From assembly GCA_900555435.1 (NCBI GenBank), contig USLH01000125.1:1-6580 (forward strand): a stretch of 6,580 nt of DNA, written 5' to 3'. The DNA comes from an uncultured Oscillospiraceae bacterium (GTDB lineage Bacteria > Bacillota > Clostridia > Oscillospirales > Ruminococcaceae). A model generated the notes under the pieces. That model saw only the letters and a list, made by a program, of their open reading frames with translations. It searched no databases and had not been told where the DNA came from. Position numbers and translations under genes: made by a program. Below, one piece after another: positions 1 to 5,749 of this stretch (its first letter is position 1; every line of letters starts with the position of its first letter).

Positions 1-1041
1 TTAGCCGACATCAAGGCCATCGTGGACGAATTGGATTCCATCATCGGCTACAACGGCGTGCTGCTCTATCTGGACGAGATCCAGTACCTCAACAAAAAAC
101 AGCAGCAATCCCTTTTGGAATACATCGAGGACGGACGCATCACCCTCATCGCCTCCACTACTGAGAACCCCTACTTTTATATCTATAACGCCGTTTTGAG
201 CCGCTCCACCGTTTTTGAGTTCAAGTCCGTCCCTCCCGAGGAGGCGGAAAAGGCCGTGGAGCGTGGCTTCCACGTCGCCGAAGCGGATCTGGACGAACCC
301 CTTCTCATCGAAGACGGCGTTGTTTCCCATATTGCCCGGAGCTGCGGCGGGGACGTCCGCAAAGCCCTGAACACCGTGGAGCTCCTCACCTTAGCTTCCG
401 CCCACACCGACGAAGGCCGGCGCATCTCCCTTTCCCTTGCGGAAGAGCTGTCCCAGCGCAGCGCCATGCGCTACGACCGGGAAGGCGACGAGCATTACGA
501 CATCGTCTCCGCCTACCAGAAGTCCATGCGGGGCTCCGACCCTGACGCCGCCATCCACTATCTGGCGCGGCTTTTAGAGGCCGGAGACCTGCCTTCCGCC
601 TGCCGGCGGCTCATGGTCTGCGCCTGCGAGGACGTGGGGCTTGCCTATCCCCAGATCATCCCCATCGTCAAAGCCGCCGTGGATGCCGCCCTGCAGGTAG
701 GGCTTCCCGAAGCCCGGCTCTGCCTGGCGGACGCCGTGATCTTAGTCGCCACCGCTCCTAAATCCAATACCGCCCACAATGCCATCAACGCCGCCATGGA
801 GGATCTGAAGGCCGGCCGCTCCGGTCCCATTCCCCGCACCCTGCAGAACAAGCACTTCGACGGCGAGGATGCGGCGGTAAAGGGACAGTTCTACCAATAT
901 CCCCACGATTTTCCCAACCGCTGGGTGGATCAGCAGTACCTTCCCGACGCCTTGAAGGACCGGATCTACTACGAGTACGGGGACAACAAGATCGAGCAGG
1001 CTGCCAAAGCCTACTGGGACAGGATCAAGGGCAAAAAATAG
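1..1041 (+). CDS. rarA: RarA/MgsA-type replication-associated recombination AAA+ ATPase, 5' end missing
   Basis: This frame is open from the first base, so the true start lies upstream; 346 residues are visible, and the family is usually somewhat over 400 residues, so roughly the first 90 (including Walker A) are missing. Visible residues, numbered from base 1: Walker B LLYLDEIQ at 21-28 (D25, E26), sensor 1 TTENP at 53-57, the arginine-finger stretch LSRS at 66-69 (R68), and sensor 2 GGDVRKALN at 116-124 (R120). After the ATPase core come the family's helical and tetramerisation parts, recognisable by GDEHYD, KSMRGSDPDAA, EDVGLA, PEARLCLADA, APKSN and, near the end, YPHDF and QQYLP. Known role: a clamp-loader-like ATPase that acts on single-stranded DNA ends at stalled forks and helps replication recovery. 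GTG codon 8 is not a real start because homology continues upstream of it. The downstream radical SAM gene is 39 bp away on the same strand. Confidence 0.95.
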   Translation, partial: LADIKAIVDELDSIIGYNGVLLYLDEIQYLNKKQQQSLLEYIEDGRITLIASTTENPYFYIYNAVLSRSTVFEFKSVPPEEAEKAVERGFHVAEADLDEPLLIEDGVVSHIARSCGGDVRKALNTVELLTLASAHTDEGRRISLSLAEELSQRSAMRYDREGDEHYDIVSAYQKSMRGSDPDAAIHYLARLLEAGDLPSACRRLMVCACEDVGLAYPQIIPIVKAAVDAALQVGLPEARLCLADAVILVATAPKSNTAHNAINAAMEDLKAGRSGPIPRTLQNKHFDGEDAAVKGQFYQYPHDFPNRWVDQQYLPDALKDRIYYEYGDNKIEQAAKAYWDRIKGKK

Positions 1042-1050
1042 GAAAATACC

Positions 1051-1066
1051 CGCTCCCTCCGGAGCG
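1051..1066 (+). other. Small stem-loop in the rarA / radical SAM gap
   Basis: A 6-bp perfect inverted repeat, CGCTCC (1051-1056) and GGAGCG (1061-1066), encloses a 4-base loop CTCC. There is no T tract behind it, so it is unlikely to be a terminator. It sits 4 bases before the ribosome binding site of the next gene. An alternative pairing, CCTCC (1056-1060) with the GGAGG at 1071-1075, would hide that site; the two pairings exclude each other. This may be chance. Confidence 0.35.
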
Positions 1067-1070
1067 CTTT

Positions 1071-1076
1071 GGAGGT
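1071..1076 (+). promoter_or_regulatory. Ribosome binding site that fixes the radical SAM start
   Basis: GGAGGT lies 4 bases before ATG at 1081. A TTG at 1069 is in frame but would place this site inside the coding region, so ATG 1081 is chosen. Confidence 0.8.
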
Positions 1077-1080
1077 CACT

Positions 1081-2922
1081 ATGCTAAAAGATCAACTGGA
1101 ACCCCTTCTTCTGAAGGTGCAAAAGCCCATCCGCTATGTCGGCGGCGAATTCAACAGCGTGGTCAAGGACAAGGCGGGAATCAAGACCCGCATGGTCCTC
1201 TGCTTCCCGGATAACTATGAGATCGGGATGTCTCATTTAGGGCTCAAAATTCTCTATTCCCTCATCAATGCGAGAGAGGACTGCTGGGCGGAACGGGTCT
1301 ACGCCCCCTGGCCGGATATGGAAGCCCTGATGCGGGAAAACCACATTCCCCTCTACGGCTTAGAAAGCCTTGACCCCCTGCGGGAGTTTGACTTTTTAGG
1401 CTTTTCCTTGCAGTATGAGCTTTCCTACACCAACATTCTCAATATGCTGGATTTGGCCGGCATCGACCCCCTTGCGGAAAACCGGACAAACGACGATCCC
1501 GTCATCTTCGCCGGCGGCCCCTGCGCCATGAATGCCGAGCCCCTTTGCGACTTCTTCGACTGCTTCCAGTTAGGCGAAGGCGAGGAGATCATGCTGGAAA
1601 TGATCGACCTTTACCAGAAGCACCGTGCTTCCGGCAAATGGGACAAAAAGGCCTTCCTAAAAGACGCCGCCCAGATCCCCGGGATGTACGTCCCCTCCCT
1701 CTATGACGTGACCTATCACGAGGACGGCACCATCGCCGCCATCACCCCCAAGGACGGCGCCCCCGCCACGATCACCAAGCGGATCGTCAAGGACTTCGAC
1801 AAGGTCTTCTATCCCGATACCTTCATCGTCCCTTACACCGAGGTCGTCCACGACCGGGCGGTGCTGGAGGTCATGCGGGGCTGCATCCGGGGCTGCCGCT
1901 TCTGTCAGGCAGGCTTCATCTACCGCCCCATCCGTGCCAAAAAACCCGACACCCTCTGCTCTCAGGGCAAGGCTCTCTGCGAATCCACCGGGTATGAGGA
2001 AATGTCCTTAGCATCCCTTTCCACCTCCGATCACCCTCAAGTGGAGGAAATGCTGGATAAGATCATCGACTATACCCAGGAGGAGCACATCAACCTCTCC
2101 CTCCCCTCCCTCCGGGTGGACAACTTCTCCAAAGAGCTGCTGGAAAAGGTCAGCAAGGTCCGGAAAAGCGGTCTGACCTTCGCCCCGGAAGCCGGGACCC
2201 AGCGTCTCCGGGACGTTATCAACAAAGGTGTTACCGAAGAAGAGATCATGCGCACCTCCCGCATCGCTTTTGAGGGCGGTTACACCAGCGTCAAGCTCTA
2301 CTTCATGCTGGGGCTCCCCTTTGAGACCATGGACGACGTTTTGGGCATCACCGCTCTGGGCCAGCGGGTGGTGGATCTTTACTACTCCCTCCCCACCAAG
2401 CCCAAGGGCAAAGCCGTCAACGTTTCCATCTCCGTTTCCACCTTCGTTCCCAAGCCCTTTACCCCCTTCCAGTGGGCGGCACAGGACACCTATGACGAGA
2501 TTGTCGAAAAGCAGCACGCCCTGACCCACTCCGTCACCACCCGGAAGATCAGCCTTGCGTGGCATGAGGTCCGCACCTCCGTTTTGGAGGGCGTCATTGC
2601 AAGAGGCGACCGCCGGCTGGGCAAGGCCATCTACAACGCATGGAAGATGGGCTGCAAGTTCGATTCGTGGGAGGAATTCTTCGATTTTGACAAGTGGGTC
2701 AAGGCCATCGCCGACGCCGGGCTCACCATGGAATTCTACGCCTCCCGTCAACGCACTCCCGACGAGATCTTCCCTTGGGATCACATCGACGTAGGCGTCT
2801 CCAAAGCCTTCCTCCGCCGGGAATACGAGAAAGCCTCCCGGGCGGAGGTCACCCCCAACTGCAAGGAACACTGCGCCGGCTGCGGCGCCAACAAGCTCAT
2901 CGGAGGAGGTCGCTGCATTTGA
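1081..2922 (+). CDS. TIGR03960-type B12-binding-like radical SAM protein
   Basis: A 613-residue protein with the layout of the TIGR03960 radical SAM family. The N-terminal half resembles a B12-binding fold (YEIGMSHLG at 46-54, FAGGPCAMNAEP at 143-154, QLGEGEE at 163-169), but I see no canonical DxHxxG cobalamin ligand motif. The radical SAM core starts with C268-x3-C272-x2-C275, the ligands of the 4Fe-4S cluster that cleaves S-adenosylmethionine. Core motifs TFAPEAGTQRLR (366-377) and KLYFMLGLPFE (405-415) follow. The extreme C-terminus carries a second cysteine group, C594-x3-C598-x2-C601 followed by G602, plus C612 two residues from the end, which could hold another metal cluster. The substrate is not known to me; RNA or protein modification is a guess from its usual neighbours. 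It is translationally linked to the DUF2344 gene through a 4-base overlap. Start chosen from the GGAGGT site. Family assignment is confident, the activity is not. Confidence 0.92.
   Translation: MLKDQLEPLLLKVQKPIRYVGGEFNSVVKDKAGIKTRMVLCFPDNYEIGMSHLGLKILYSLINAREDCWAERVYAPWPDMEALMRENHIPLYGLESLDPLREFDFLGFSLQYELSYTNILNMLDLAGIDPLAENRTNDDPVIFAGGPCAMNAEPLCDFFDCFQLGEGEEIMLEMIDLYQKHRASGKWDKKAFLKDAAQIPGMYVPSLYDVTYHEDGTIAAITPKDGAPATITKRIVKDFDKVFYPDTFIVPYTEVVHDRAVLEVMRGCIRGCRFCQAGFIYRPIRAKKPDTLCSQGKALCESTGYEEMSLASLSTSDHPQVEEMLDKIIDYTQEEHINLSLPSLRVDNFSKELLEKVSKVRKSGLTFAPEAGTQRLRDVINKGVTEEEIMRTSRIAFEGGYTSVKLYFMLGLPFETMDDVLGITALGQRVVDLYYSLPTKPKGKAVNVSISVSTFVPKPFTPFQWAAQDTYDEIVEKQHALTHSVTTRKISLAWHEVRTSVLEGVIARGDRRLGKAIYNAWKMGCKFDSWEEFFDFDKWVKAIADAGLTMEFYASRQRTPDEIFPWDHIDVGVSKAFLRREYEKASRAEVTPNCKEHCAGCGANKLIGGGRCI
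2904..2910 (+). promoter_or_regulatory. Ribosome binding site for the TTG-started DUF2344 gene
   Basis: AGGAGGT, close to the ideal sequence, lies 8 bases before TTG at 2919 and inside the last codons of the radical SAM gene. No ATG or GTG competes at a suitable distance. Confidence 0.8.
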
Positions 2923-3623
2923 ACGCCAAGGAACCCAAGATCATCATCGTCGGCGGCAAGCCCGTCTACGACATCCGTGCCTTCTACCGCAAAGAGGGAA
3001 GAGCAAAGTATATCTCTCACCTGGATCTCTACCGCACCGTCCAGCGGGCGTTCCAGCGCTCCAAACTGCCCATCTGGTTCACGCTGGGCTTCAACCCCCA
3101 CATTTACCTGACCTACGCCCTGCCGCTGGCGCTGGGTTATGAGGGCGTCCGGGAGAGCTTTGACTTCCGCCTGACCGAGGATCTTCCTTTGGAGGAAGCC
3201 GCTGCCCGCTTAAATGCCGCCATGCCCGAGGGCATCGTCATCACTGAGCTTGCTCCCCCCGTCCACAAGGCCGATGACATCGAAAAGGCCGACTACACGC
3301 TGGAATTTTCCATGAAGGAGCTTTCTCCCGAAGAACTGGAAAAAGCCTTCACCGATTACATCTCCCAGCCCGCCATCGAGACCCAGAAGCATACCAAAAA
3401 AGGCCCCAAAACCATCGACCTAAAGCCCTCCCTCCTCCGCTGTGAGGTTGAGAAAACGGATCGGGGTATTCTCCTTTCCCTGACCCTCCCCGCCGGCATC
3501 CATGAGAACATAAACCCCACCCTCCTCATCGATGCCTTCGGAAAAGCCGTGGAAAAAGAGCCGGACTACCACGCCATCCGACGGGACAGGATCCTCTGCT
3601 CCGACGGGACGGATTTCTGCTGA
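2919..3623 (+). CDS. TIGR03936/DUF2344 radical SAM-associated protein
   Basis: A 234-residue protein that belongs with the preceding enzyme: in many bacteria the two are adjacent, and in some they are fused. Family hallmarks are close to the N-terminus: FYRKEGRAKYISHLD (22-36), then LPIWFTLGFNPH (50-61) and ALPLALG (67-73), followed by E75 and E79. No membrane segment, signal peptide or cysteine cluster is visible; the only cysteines are near the C-terminus. The reading frame runs open far upstream (from about 2694), but that part is the radical SAM gene read out of frame. The start is TTG 2919, placed by a strong ribosome binding site; it overlaps the upstream TGA as TTGA, which points to coupled translation and a fixed ratio of the two proteins. 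Its molecular role is unknown; an accessory or substrate-presenting subunit is an inference. A terminator follows 12 bases after the stop, so RNase G and the L21/L27 ribosomal genes that often follow this pair are not here. Confidence 0.9.
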   Translation: MNAKEPKIIIVGGKPVYDIRAFYRKEGRAKYISHLDLYRTVQRAFQRSKLPIWFTLGFNPHIYLTYALPLALGYEGVRESFDFRLTEDLPLEEAAARLNAAMPEGIVITELAPPVHKADDIEKADYTLEFSMKELSPEELEKAFTDYISQPAIETQKHTKKGPKTIDLKPSLLRCEVEKTDRGILLSLTLPAGIHENINPTLLIDAFGKAVEKEPDYHAIRRDRILCSDGTDFC

Positions 3624-3635
3624 ACCCTTTTACGC

Positions 3636-3673
3636 AAAAATGCGATGGAATCTCCCGTTCCACCGCATTTTTT
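3636..3673. terminator. Bidirectional intrinsic terminator between convergent operons
   Basis: The stem pairs AAAAATGCG (3636-3644) with CGCATTTTT (3664-3672), and TGGAA (3646-3650) with TTCCA (3658-3662), with a single A/C mismatch between the two parts and a 7-base loop. T tract 3668-3673 serves plus-strand transcripts and the A tract 3636-3640 gives a U run to minus-strand transcripts. It lies 12 bp after the DUF2344 stop and 4 bp after the stop of the cysteine-rich gene, as expected for a shared terminator. Confidence 0.9.
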
Positions 3674-3677
3674 CATT

Positions 3678-4004
3678 TTACCCGTTTTTCTCGTTGTAAA
3701 GCTCCTTGCAGCAGAGCCACCTCGGATGTGCAAACTCCGGCCAGAACCGGTTCCGCCACGCCGCCGGATACTGGCAGCAGCAGCCGTTCTCGTCACAGCA
3801 AAGCTGATACATCGTCTCCGCTGGGCAGCTGCAATCGTACACCTGAGGTTCCACGCCGCAGTTTCCATTTCCGCCGCCGCAGCTGCAGCTCCCCGCCGTC
3901 TCTTCCGGCTCTCCCGGAACATTCGCCGGCGTTACCGGCCGCCGGATCCCCCGGCGATAGTTGTAGCTGGCGTCCGGAAATGCGATCCCCTTTCCATTGG
4001 GCAC
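3678..4004 (-). CDS. Small cysteine-rich protein, unrecognised
   Basis: I do not recognise this 108-residue product. The N-terminal 35 residues are polar and rich in proline, arginine and glycine (IAFPDASYNYRRGIRRP at 7-23). From residue 39 it has 12 cysteines, at 40, 42, 49, 58, 60, 69, 70, 75, 76, 77, 98 and 99, as CxC, CC and CCC groups. An aromatic stretch WRNRFWPEF (83-91) separates the last pair. There is no signal peptide or membrane segment. Signs that it is real: codon use like its neighbours, a terminator 4 bp after the stop, and the same strand as DUF4317, which ends 82 bp before its start. The start is GTG 4004, preceded by AGGGAGGGG (4019-4011) with 6 bases between; GTG 4022 is in frame but has no ribosome binding site. 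Metal binding or disulfide cross-linking, as in a cysteine-rich coat protein, would fit but is a guess. Confidence 0.65.
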   Translation of the reverse strand: MPNGKGIAFPDASYNYRRGIRRPVTPANVPGEPEETAGSCSCGGGNGNCGVEPQVYDCSCPAETMYQLCCDENGCCCQYPAAWRNRFWPEFAHPRWLCCKELYNEKNG

Positions 4005-4010
4005 GTTCGA

Positions 4011-4019
4011 CCCCTCCCT
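4011..4019 (-). promoter_or_regulatory. Ribosome binding site of the cysteine-rich gene
   Basis: AGGGAGGGG on the minus strand, 6 bases before GTG 4004. It supports that start over the in-frame GTG at 4022, which it follows. Confidence 0.6.
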
Positions 4020-4086
4020 CACTTGAATCTGCGAAGCCGCAGCTCCGCTTTTCCATTCTATGCGGGAGGCGTTTTCCCGGTTCGCC

Positions 4087-5220
4087 TTACTTCTGAAACT
4101 TCACCGGGATGCCGTTGACCTCCACCCCTTCTTCCACCCGGATCAGGATGTATTTGGCGCCGTCGATGTATTTCGTTTCCACCAGCCGGCTGCACTCCGG
4201 CTTCACCTGTACGCTGATCCCCGGGGTCGTCAGGGTGACCCGGGTGCTGTCCACCAGATTTCGTGGGCTTAACCCCTCTTCCTCTCCGAAAACTTCCCGA
4301 TACCGCCCATCGAAGGCTTCCACCCGCTCCTCCGAAACGCCGCAGTCCTCTAAGATCCCCACGACCGCCTGCCGGGACACCTGCAGCGGCTCTTCCACAT
4401 GATTCGCCTTATGCTCCGCCACCATCTCCCGGAGCTGCTCGTCCACCCCCTGAATCACGTCATAGCTGCACTCCTCCGAAAGGGTTTCGGAAAGGATCTC
4501 CTGAAATGCCTCCTTCTGCACCGCCGCCGGCATGGGCGGCTCCACATTGAAAAGTCCCTCGATCAGCTCCGGATGAATCTCCCCCGTGTTCCGGGAATAG
4601 TAAAGGGCGTTATAGATGTTGCTGCTCCGGTCGTCAAAGGCCGGGAACAAAAAACCTGCTTCCGGCGGCGCCACCAGCCAGTCGATGTCGCAGGTACGGA
4701 ACTCGTTGTCCGAAAGATAGTACCCCAGCGCCGGTTTGGTGGTCTTCACCGGGCAAATGCCGCAGAGAAGATAGGAGAACACCTCCTCCGAAGCATCCTC
4801 CAGCCGCTCCCCGTCCTTCGCCCGGTACGGCACGTCGTAAACATCCCTTGCCAGCAAGATCAGGTAGTTCCCCTCCATGGTCAGGGACGCCGCCGTTTTC
4901 TCAAAAAAGGCTGTCACCACCTCCGGATCCTCCAGCGCCGACTCCCTTAGCGCCATGAGCAGGCGGTGCTCGTCGCTGTCCGCCACCTGCTGGGTGGAAA
5001 AGCTGAGATCCATCAGGTTTTTCCCGATCCCCCCGGACAGCGTCTTCCGCAGAAGTGTGAGCAGTTTTTCCAGCTCGTCCTCCTGCATGATGGCAAGCGA
5101 CTGCCGGAACTGGGATACGATCTCCCCTTTTTCGTTGACGCAGCACCCCAGAACGCAGGGAATGCTATTTTTATCCGGCCGGATCCTTCTGCGGATCTCG
5201 CCGACTTCCTTTTCATTCAT
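4087..5220 (-). CDS. DUF4317 family protein
   Basis: A 377-residue soluble protein of the DUF4317 family, a family of unknown function found mostly in Firmicutes of the gut. Recognised from conserved stretches: the N-terminus MNEKEVGEIRRRIRPDKNSI (1-20) with the CVLGCCVNEKGE that follows (22-33), RKTLSGGIGKNLMDL (58-72), GNYLILLARDVYDVPYRAKD (117-136), DASEEVFSYLLCGICPV (142-158) and GFLFPAFDDRSSNIYNALYY (189-208). No signal peptide, transmembrane helix or nucleotide-binding loop is visible. Its N-terminal cysteines (22, 26, 27) and the CGIC at 153-156 are close enough in type to bind a metal, but this is not known. ATG 5220 has GGAAG about 10 bases upstream (AAAGGAAG), an acceptable ribosome binding site. 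A promoter lies at 5293-5321. The downstream cysteine-rich gene appears to share its transcript. Family call is confident; the function cannot be stated. Confidence 0.9.
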   Translation of the reverse strand: MNEKEVGEIRRRIRPDKNSIPCVLGCCVNEKGEIVSQFRQSLAIMQEDELEKLLTLLRKTLSGGIGKNLMDLSFSTQQVADSDEHRLLMALRESALEDPEVVTAFFEKTAASLTMEGNYLILLARDVYDVPYRAKDGERLEDASEEVFSYLLCGICPVKTTKPALGYYLSDNEFRTCDIDWLVAPPEAGFLFPAFDDRSSNIYNALYYSRNTGEIHPELIEGLFNVEPPMPAAVQKEAFQEILSETLSEECSYDVIQGVDEQLREMVAEHKANHVEEPLQVSRQAVVGILEDCGVSEERVEAFDGRYREVFGEEEGLSPRNLVDSTRVTLTTPGISVQVKPECSRLVETKYIDGAKYILIRVEEGVEVNGIPVKFQK

Positions 5221-5292
5221 TTAAAACCGCTTCCTTTCGGAACAGATTGGCTTTTCCCTTTCAAGCTCCCGGAGAGGAAAAGCCGCACTCCT

Positions 5293-5321
5293 ATTTTACC
5301 ATAACCCGTCCCCCTTTTCCA
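5293..5321 (-). promoter_or_regulatory. Putative sigma-A promoter for DUF4317, extended -10
   Basis: On the minus strand, -10 TAAAAT (5298-5293) is preceded directly by TGG, giving an extended -10 (TGn). With a 17-base spacer comes -35 TGGAAA (5321-5316), matching the consensus at 4 of 6 positions. It lies about 70 bp before the DUF4317 start and just after the terminator at 5360-5400, a logical place for a new transcription unit. It does not look like a sigma-E or sigma-K promoter. Confidence 0.5.
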
Positions 5322-5359
5322 GAGTGAAATTTTTAAGCCCTTTCTGCAAAAGGCTCACC

Positions 5360-5400
5360 AAAAAACACAGCTTCCGGGTTGCTCTCTTCCGAAAGCTGTG
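5360..5400 (-). terminator. Strong intrinsic terminator, minus strand
   Basis: Read on the minus strand, CACAGCTTTCGG (5400-5389) pairs with CCGGAAGCTGTG (5377-5366) over 12 bp with one G-U pair and an 11-base loop, followed directly by six T (5365-5360). There is no T run on the plus-strand side. It ends whatever is transcribed from the right: a separate small RNA, or sigE read-through with a long 3' tail. Confidence 0.88.
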
Positions 5401-5560
5401 ATATACCATAGTTAAAACTCCGGATAGGGGGAGCCGTTGAATCGATAAGATCCGAACCTCCCCTACGACCCGAGGTTCTGTGTTATGTCCCGAAATGCCG
5501 CCATACTGCACGCCCCCTTGATCTTCCCTTGCAGCCCCATTCGGGCAGCAAAGCACCGAT
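5365..5560 (-). ncRNA. Candidate structured noncoding RNA or long sigE 3' UTR ending in a terminator
   Basis: This stretch contains no credible gene but several inverted repeats. On the minus strand, 5' to 3': CCCGAAT (5545-5539) pairs with ATTTCGGG (5496-5489) with one bulged base, and inside it CTGCA (5534-5530) pairs with TGCAG (5510-5506). Next, GAACCTC (5478-5472) pairs perfectly with GAGGTTC (5460-5454) around an 11-base loop. An alternative, TAGGGGAG (5465-5458) with CTCCCCCTA (5433-5425, one bulge), excludes part of that hairpin. The 12-bp terminator closes the element. I found no clear promoter and cannot place it in a known class; T-box, SRP, RNase P and tRNA signatures are absent, and 6S RNA could be neither confirmed nor excluded. 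The 5' end is a guess. Confidence 0.4.
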
Positions 5561-5618
5561 CTCTTTGGTTCTTATTGTTCTTCCTCAATTTGTGAGATTC
5601 TTTTATCAGGAAGGGCTT

Positions 5619-5644
5619 CCCCGGCGCTCGTTTCGGACGCGGGG
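5619..5644. other. GC-rich inverted repeat downstream of sigE
   Basis: On the minus strand CCCCG (5644-5640) pairs with CGGGG (5623-5619), extended by CGT against GCG past one bulged base. No T tract follows in either direction. With the 8-base palindrome GAGCGCTC at 5649-5656, it is the only structure between the end of sigE and the candidate RNA. It could slow or protect a transcript end; the rest of 5561-5644 shows nothing I can name. Confidence 0.3.
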
Positions 5645-5740
5645 TCAGGAGCGCTCTTGATCGTGCGATTGGCTGTACCGGCGGTGTCCTTCCTTTTGCT
5701 TCAAAAACAGAAGTTTTCCCGAACCCCGCTCAAGCGCCAA
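5645..5740 (-). CDS. Possible 31-residue ORF directly after sigE
   Basis: AGGAGGAG (5751-5744) overlaps the sigE stop codon and stands 5 bases before TTG 5740, which opens a 31-codon frame ending in TGA at 5647-5645. The peptide is basic and hydrophilic (starts LALERGSGKLLFLKQKEGHR) and resembles nothing I know; it is not the N-terminus of sigma-G. In spore formers sigG normally follows sigE, so the well-formed binding site may be what is left of an older arrangement. Evidence is only the binding site and the spacing; the length is well within chance. Confidence 0.25.
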   Translation of the reverse strand: MALERGSGKLLFLKQKEGHRRYSQSHDQERS

Positions 5741-5749
5741 AAGCTCCTC

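Noticed and set aside
2008..2871. A 287-codon open frame on the minus strand opposite the radical SAM gene
   Set aside because: It is the complement of a well-conserved coding region; G+C-rich codons avoid stops on the other strand. The translation is glycine- and valine-rich without family motifs.
3793..4056. An 87-codon minus-strand frame starting at ATG 4056, overlapping the cysteine-rich gene in another frame
   Set aside because: ATG is present but there is no ribosome binding site; the product is glycine- and arginine-rich like other shadow frames. The GTG 4004 frame fits the binding site and the terminator better.
3645..4118. A 157-codon plus-strand frame opposite the cysteine-rich gene
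   Set aside because: It starts inside the terminator loop region, is full of alanine, arginine and proline, and its ATG has no ribosome binding site, whereas the opposite strand has a good one and a terminator.
4399..4950. A 183-codon plus-strand frame opposite DUF4317
   Set aside because: Shadow of a confidently identified gene; leucine-, arginine- and histidine-rich with no recognisable domain.
5430..5465. A tRNA-like GGTTCGGATC on the minus strand
   Set aside because: The flanking bases do not form a T arm, and there is no acceptor stem, anticodon arm or D arm around it.
5296..5556. An 86-codon minus-strand frame across the sigE-DUF4317 gap
   Set aside because: It runs through the strong terminator and the inverted repeats and into the promoter of DUF4317, and its composition has no protein-like pattern.
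5365..5580. 6S RNA, T-box leader or SRP RNA as the identity of the noncoding stretch
   Set aside because: No T-box sequence or SRP tetraloop motif is present, and I could not draw the long rod with a central bubble needed for 6S. A covariance search could still overturn this for 6S.
5619..5644. The GC-rich stem after sigE as its terminator
   Set aside because: No T run follows on the minus strand; the nearest convincing intrinsic terminator is at 5360-5400.
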